A stretch of DNA of 64,000 nucleotides from Sclerurus mexicanus (taxonomy: Eukaryota; Chordata; Aves; Passeriformes; Furnariidae): contig VWZF01004022.1 in assembly GCA_013396755.1 (NCBI GenBank), positions 588,294 through 652,293 of the forward strand, read 5' to 3'. Below, piece after piece: positions 60,640 to 64,000 of the stretch; position 1 is the stretch's first letter, and each line of letters opens with the position of its first letter. Position numbers and translations under genes: made by a program. The notes beneath the pieces are model-generated. The model was given only the letters and a program-made list of their open reading frames with translations. It did not search any database and was not told the DNA's origin.

Positions 60640-63600
60640 GTTTGTACTTCAGGAACCAGGAGAGAAAAAGGTCTGAAGAACCAAACAGAAAACGTGCAGT
60701 ACTACAGATGAATTGTATGTTCTTCAGCAGTGATCCCATGGTTTTATCACAGTGAGTAAGCTCTGTGTGTGCAGCTTGCCTGCTGACACTTTGGAGGCAG
60801 ATCATGAAAAGCAACACAAATTCTGGCTGGTTCTTTAACAGGAATTTAAATTTCACACGTAAGGATCTGACCAACTTTGTTTTCCTTTTTCCAGAATTGC
60901 CCATCCAGATCTCACTGGTTTGAATTACACTGAAGCATAATTTCCAAGAGCAGTCTTAATAGTCTGATGTATCATTTCCTTGCTCATAAGGGATCAGATA
61001 AAATAAAAAATGACAGTGTTTCCACATATGGCAATTAGTGATATTGAGAATATCAAACTTACAGCAGATTTTGGCACAAACTTACATCAGTCTTATCTGA
61101 CAATTGTAATGACTCTTGTTTGCTTCCTTCAACAGGTGAGAAGAAGAAACTCATAAAACCAACCTCGAGCAACAATCCCAAACTGGAAGAATTAAAACTG
61201 GTACCACTTCTTCTACTATATTAACCCTCCCCTCCAGTGTGTTTTAACCTGTTGAGTTAAAGGAACCAGAGAACCCGTGGTGTCGTTCAGCCCTGTAAAT
61301 TGCCCAACTCCTTGAGCCTACTCTCTCCGGGTGGGAATGACTCTGCTTTTGGCATTTGGGCTCCACATAGTAAACCAGAGCCTTTGCTTAAGAGCAGTGT
61401 CAGGATGGCTGGGGCCATGCAGGACCAAGCTTCAAATGCAGTGGACACTGCCGGGTGTGAAGTTGGGTGCAGTTCAACACCTGGGGCATGTGGGAGAGAC
61501 ACACCAGGAACACGCAGTTGCTACCTCATTGTAGTGACAGTGAAACAGCAAGGAGAATCCAGCTGCACTGATCCCATGATAACAAGCTTTAGGATTCCTG
61601 TACTGATAGGCAACTGGCTTCTGTCCTGCCTTCTACCTCCACTCGTGGAGCCTGGTGAGGACAGAGGGCAGAGGGAGAAGGGTTGAGGGGTATGCAGCTC
61701 ACCACGAATCCAGGAGAAAAGCTTTCAAGGTGTTGTGTGGCACATTGCCTGCTTGAGGTAACTGTGAAGGATGAGTCCTATTTCACAGGAAAGCACTTTA
61801 TTTCCAAATAATTTTTGAACCCCCCCCCCCCCCAGTGCGTTCAATCAGTCTTCCTCTCATGGCACAGCCCAGGGGAAGGCTCGTGCACTGAAATCTCCTG
61901 GAGGAAAAGTGGCATGTCTCTGATGAGACCAGCACTTCTTGCATTACAGAGATGCTAAAACTGTTATAAATATTATGAAAAGCAGCTTAAGCTGTGTGCT
62001 GATGTTTGTATTATCTGCTATTTATAAACTTGTGCATAGGTGTGTTTCTGTATTATGTTTTCATGCACATTTTATCAAAAAGATTTGATTTTTGTGTCAG
62101 GCTTTCACGGTGTTTTTATACAAAGGAGAGAATCTGAAAGGCTGTGCTGCAAAATGCAATTATGTTGTCTACAGATACACTGGATCTGTTCTTTCCAGAT
62201 TGCCAAAAATGAAGAGTTTCCCTCAGTTTAAGATTCCTGTGAGCTTCAGTGCTTAATCCATTTGCTGACAGAGATTCCTGAAAGAACCTTCTCCATTGTC
62301 TCATTTATTTTCTTTGGGTGATGTGGAGGTGGAAATTGAGTCCTGAGGGAGGCATAGCCCTCTGGGTGCCCGTCAGTGCCACTTGATTGTCTTCTTAATC
62401 TAAAGGATTGATGCTTCTCTAGAGGAGTGGGGATGGAGGCAGGGACAGGGAGGTGTCTTCAAGGGAAGAATAAGGGAAGCGAGGAAACTCACTTGGGAGA
62501 CAGACAGACATATTCACTGCATTTTCATCCGGAGGTGGCTTTGGAGAACTAAGGCATGAGAAGCAGCTCGCTGTAGTTACTATAAATATTGAGCTGCCTG
62601 TGAAATAGAAGAAGATTACATGGGGAAGCCAGCAGCAAACTTCTCCAAGTATTCCTTCTGTCCTTTCTCCTGTTTAGACACAAGGCTGTGCTCTGCAGCT
62701 GAGTGGGTCAGAAAGTGGAGCTGTGTGAGCTGCAGGCTGTGGATGTGGCTGCTTGGAGCTGAGGTGGCAAGTGAGGGATGTCATAGCTCTGGACTCCTTG
62801 CTTGTCTGGCTTCCCTGCTTGGTTGGGGTACTGCTCTACCCCTCACCCTTCTAAAGCATCACCAGGCCTTAACCTGCAAGCATTAGCTGAGGAGCACAGC
62901 TTTCTGCTCTGGAATATTCCTGCTCCTTCTTAGCATAGAATTTGTATTACACTCTGACAGCTTCTCAGCTCAGGCGTTGTCGTTTCTTGTGCAATTTCAA
63001 GCAACTCAGAGATATTTTTAATTTTTTTTCAGGCCCTTTTTATATTTTTGTTAATGTTGGCTAACTCTCAGGGATCTGCTGTGGATTTTCTCCTCTGTTT
63101 ACAGCAAGTGAGAAAGATATTATCCACAAGACAAACTCCAGCCACTCACTCGAATAGCGATACAAGCAATATCCTTCCCTCTTTCAAGAGGGGTGTCCGT
63201 GTTAGCAGCCAGCTGGGGCTACTGCTTTTCTGCTCTGCTTCACCAGGTCATCCTCCCTTTCCATCAACATATGTGCATAAAAGACATGCTTGGAGAAGTG
63301 CTTTGTGTAGGAGCACATGTGATTCCTTTCCAGTTGGAGCCAGCCCTTGGCTTCCTGAGCAGCTTCCCCTTGCAAAGGCAGGAAGGATATTGGAAAGGCT
63401 GGTGGGAGGATTGCCATGTAAGAAAGCCCCAAAAAGGTATTTGGGGACTGGGCAGTGTAATATGGCAGAAAGAAAAAGAAAACAAAAATGGGAGAGGCAA
63501 GGGAGGAGCGATAGTAACGTGGTGGAGTACAAGGAATAACCCACAGAATAAGTGAAACCTCTTTCTTGCAAACTTCTGCTGGGTGGTTGAATCTGTGTGA

Positions 63601-64000
63601 ATTCTGTGATGCATGATGGAGGCAGGGGGTGGGAAGTGTACTGTGCAGCCTTTTCCCTGGTGGAAGTGGGAACGGGGCCTGTCTCCCCAGCTCTATAACC
63701 ATTCTACAGAATTCATGGGAGTATAACTTGTCTATCTTGCTTGAAAATTAGGAAGAACTAAGTGATACTTCCCTTTAAAAACCAACCAAAAAGCACAAAG
63801 GAAGTGGGGGTTGAAAGCAAACCAAGATGTGCTAAGGGGCTAAAGAGAAAGGTGAAACACAGCGTAGTGCTGTGTGAAGGTGAAACACAACAGGAGCTGC
63901 TTTGTGTCCCTCTGCAGTTACTGACTGACTGGATTAACAGAACTCTGCAAGAGGAACACATAGTAGTTAAAAGCCTGGAAGAAGACCTGTTTGATGGGCT
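60561..64000 (+). CDS. PARVG: Gamma-parvin, first three coding exons (partial, runs off window)
   Basis: Exons 60561-60639, 61136-61200 and 63918-64000 join in phase to give 75 residues before the window ends. The start ATG has A at -3 and G at +4, and the short N terminus aligns with that of human gamma-parvin (331 aa), which also begins Met-acidic-Pro-acidic-Phe. The visible part covers the divergent N-terminal segment and the first CH1 helix. The product is a parvin adaptor which, from family knowledge, is expressed mainly in blood cells and works with integrin-linked kinase at adhesions. It follows PARVB on the same strand, 8.4 kb after its stop codon, as in mammals. Confidence 0.94.
60640..61135 (+). 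other. PARVG: PARVG intron after start-codon exon
   Basis: 496 bp, phase 1. Nothing identified. Confidence 0.85.
61136..61200 (+). CDS. PARVG: PARVG second coding exon
   Basis: 65 bp, acceptor CTTCAACAG. It encodes EKKKLIKPTSSNNPKLEELK and L after a shared Gly codon; compare KPTS/NPKLEEL with the PARVB lead-in to CH1. The donor GTACCA is poor (C at +4, A at +6, no G at +5). The exon ends in phase 0, at the position equivalent to the end of PARVB exon 3. Confidence 0.92.
61201..63917 (+). other. PARVG: PARVG intron before CH1 exon
   Basis: 2,717 bp, phase 0. It holds a run of 14 C at 61820-61833 and, close to its end, two copies of AAGGTGAAACACA (63850-63890). No exon is seen. Confidence 0.85.
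61820..61833. repeat. Poly-C tract, 14 nt
   Basis: Fourteen consecutive C on the + strand. Such tracts are length-unstable and error-prone in assemblies. Confidence 0.95.
63918..64000 (+). CDS. PARVG: PARVG third coding exon, start of CH1 (cut by window end)
   Basis: The acceptor is CCTCTGCAG. It encodes LLTDWINRTLQEEHIVVKSL, then EEDLFDG, and stops mid-codon at the window edge. It is the direct counterpart of PARVB exon 4, with the same DWIN and EEDL(Y/F)DG signatures and the same phase 0 entry. Confidence 0.96.

Noticed and set aside
60561..60755. 64-codon PARVG open frame as an independent small gene
   Set aside because: Only the first 26 codons resemble gamma-parvin; the rest follows the donor at 60640 and is intron.

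Overview
The window is vertebrate nuclear DNA, almost certainly from a bird. Genes are split into short exons with GT/AG introns, and the recognisable dispersed repeats are CR1 non-LTR retrotransposon fragments, two of them with the typical avian CR1 3' end. Nothing bacterial or phage-like is present, and most long open frames are chance reading in introns.

Layout. Positions 1-5868 are upstream flank with no gene I can recognise. Positions 5869-8500 form a GC-rich, CpG-rich block: a 48-49 bp tandem array built from a degenerate 12-mer, a GC box, a 455-base assembly gap (6296-6750), and a nearly perfect minisatellite of 27 units of 52/53 bp. This block is the most likely site of the PARVB promoter and first coding exon, but that exon is not visible. 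Positions 8500-27202 are intron sequence containing CR1 pieces and a 105-bp element with LTR-like ends nested inside one of them. Twelve coding exons of PARVB (beta-parvin) lie between 27203 and 52195 on the + strand. They join in phase into 327 residues, from the equivalent of human residue 38 to the stop. Positions 52196-60537 are the 3' UTR and the space between the genes, with two poly(A) signal candidates, a CpG-rich patch near 56.8-57.0 kb and another CR1 fragment. The start of PARVG (gamma-parvin) follows at 60561: two complete coding exons and part of a third, which runs off the end at 64000.

The two genes are tandem paralogues on the same strand. They share an intron of the same phase at the same place, just before the first calponin-homology (CH) domain. 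Parvins are scaffold proteins of integrin adhesions. They bind integrin-linked kinase (with PINCH), paxillin and actin regulators through two CH domains. PARVB is broadly expressed and PARVG is mainly haematopoietic; this is family knowledge, not something the sequence shows.

Items most worth a second look are the minisatellite beside the hidden first exon, the 105-bp insertion with 10-bp inverted ends and a 4-bp target duplication inside a CR1 coding fragment (16703-16807), and a 30-bp-arm hairpin in PARVB intron 7 (43065-43153) whose three arm differences all become G-U pairs in the sense RNA. No complete new gene system was found.
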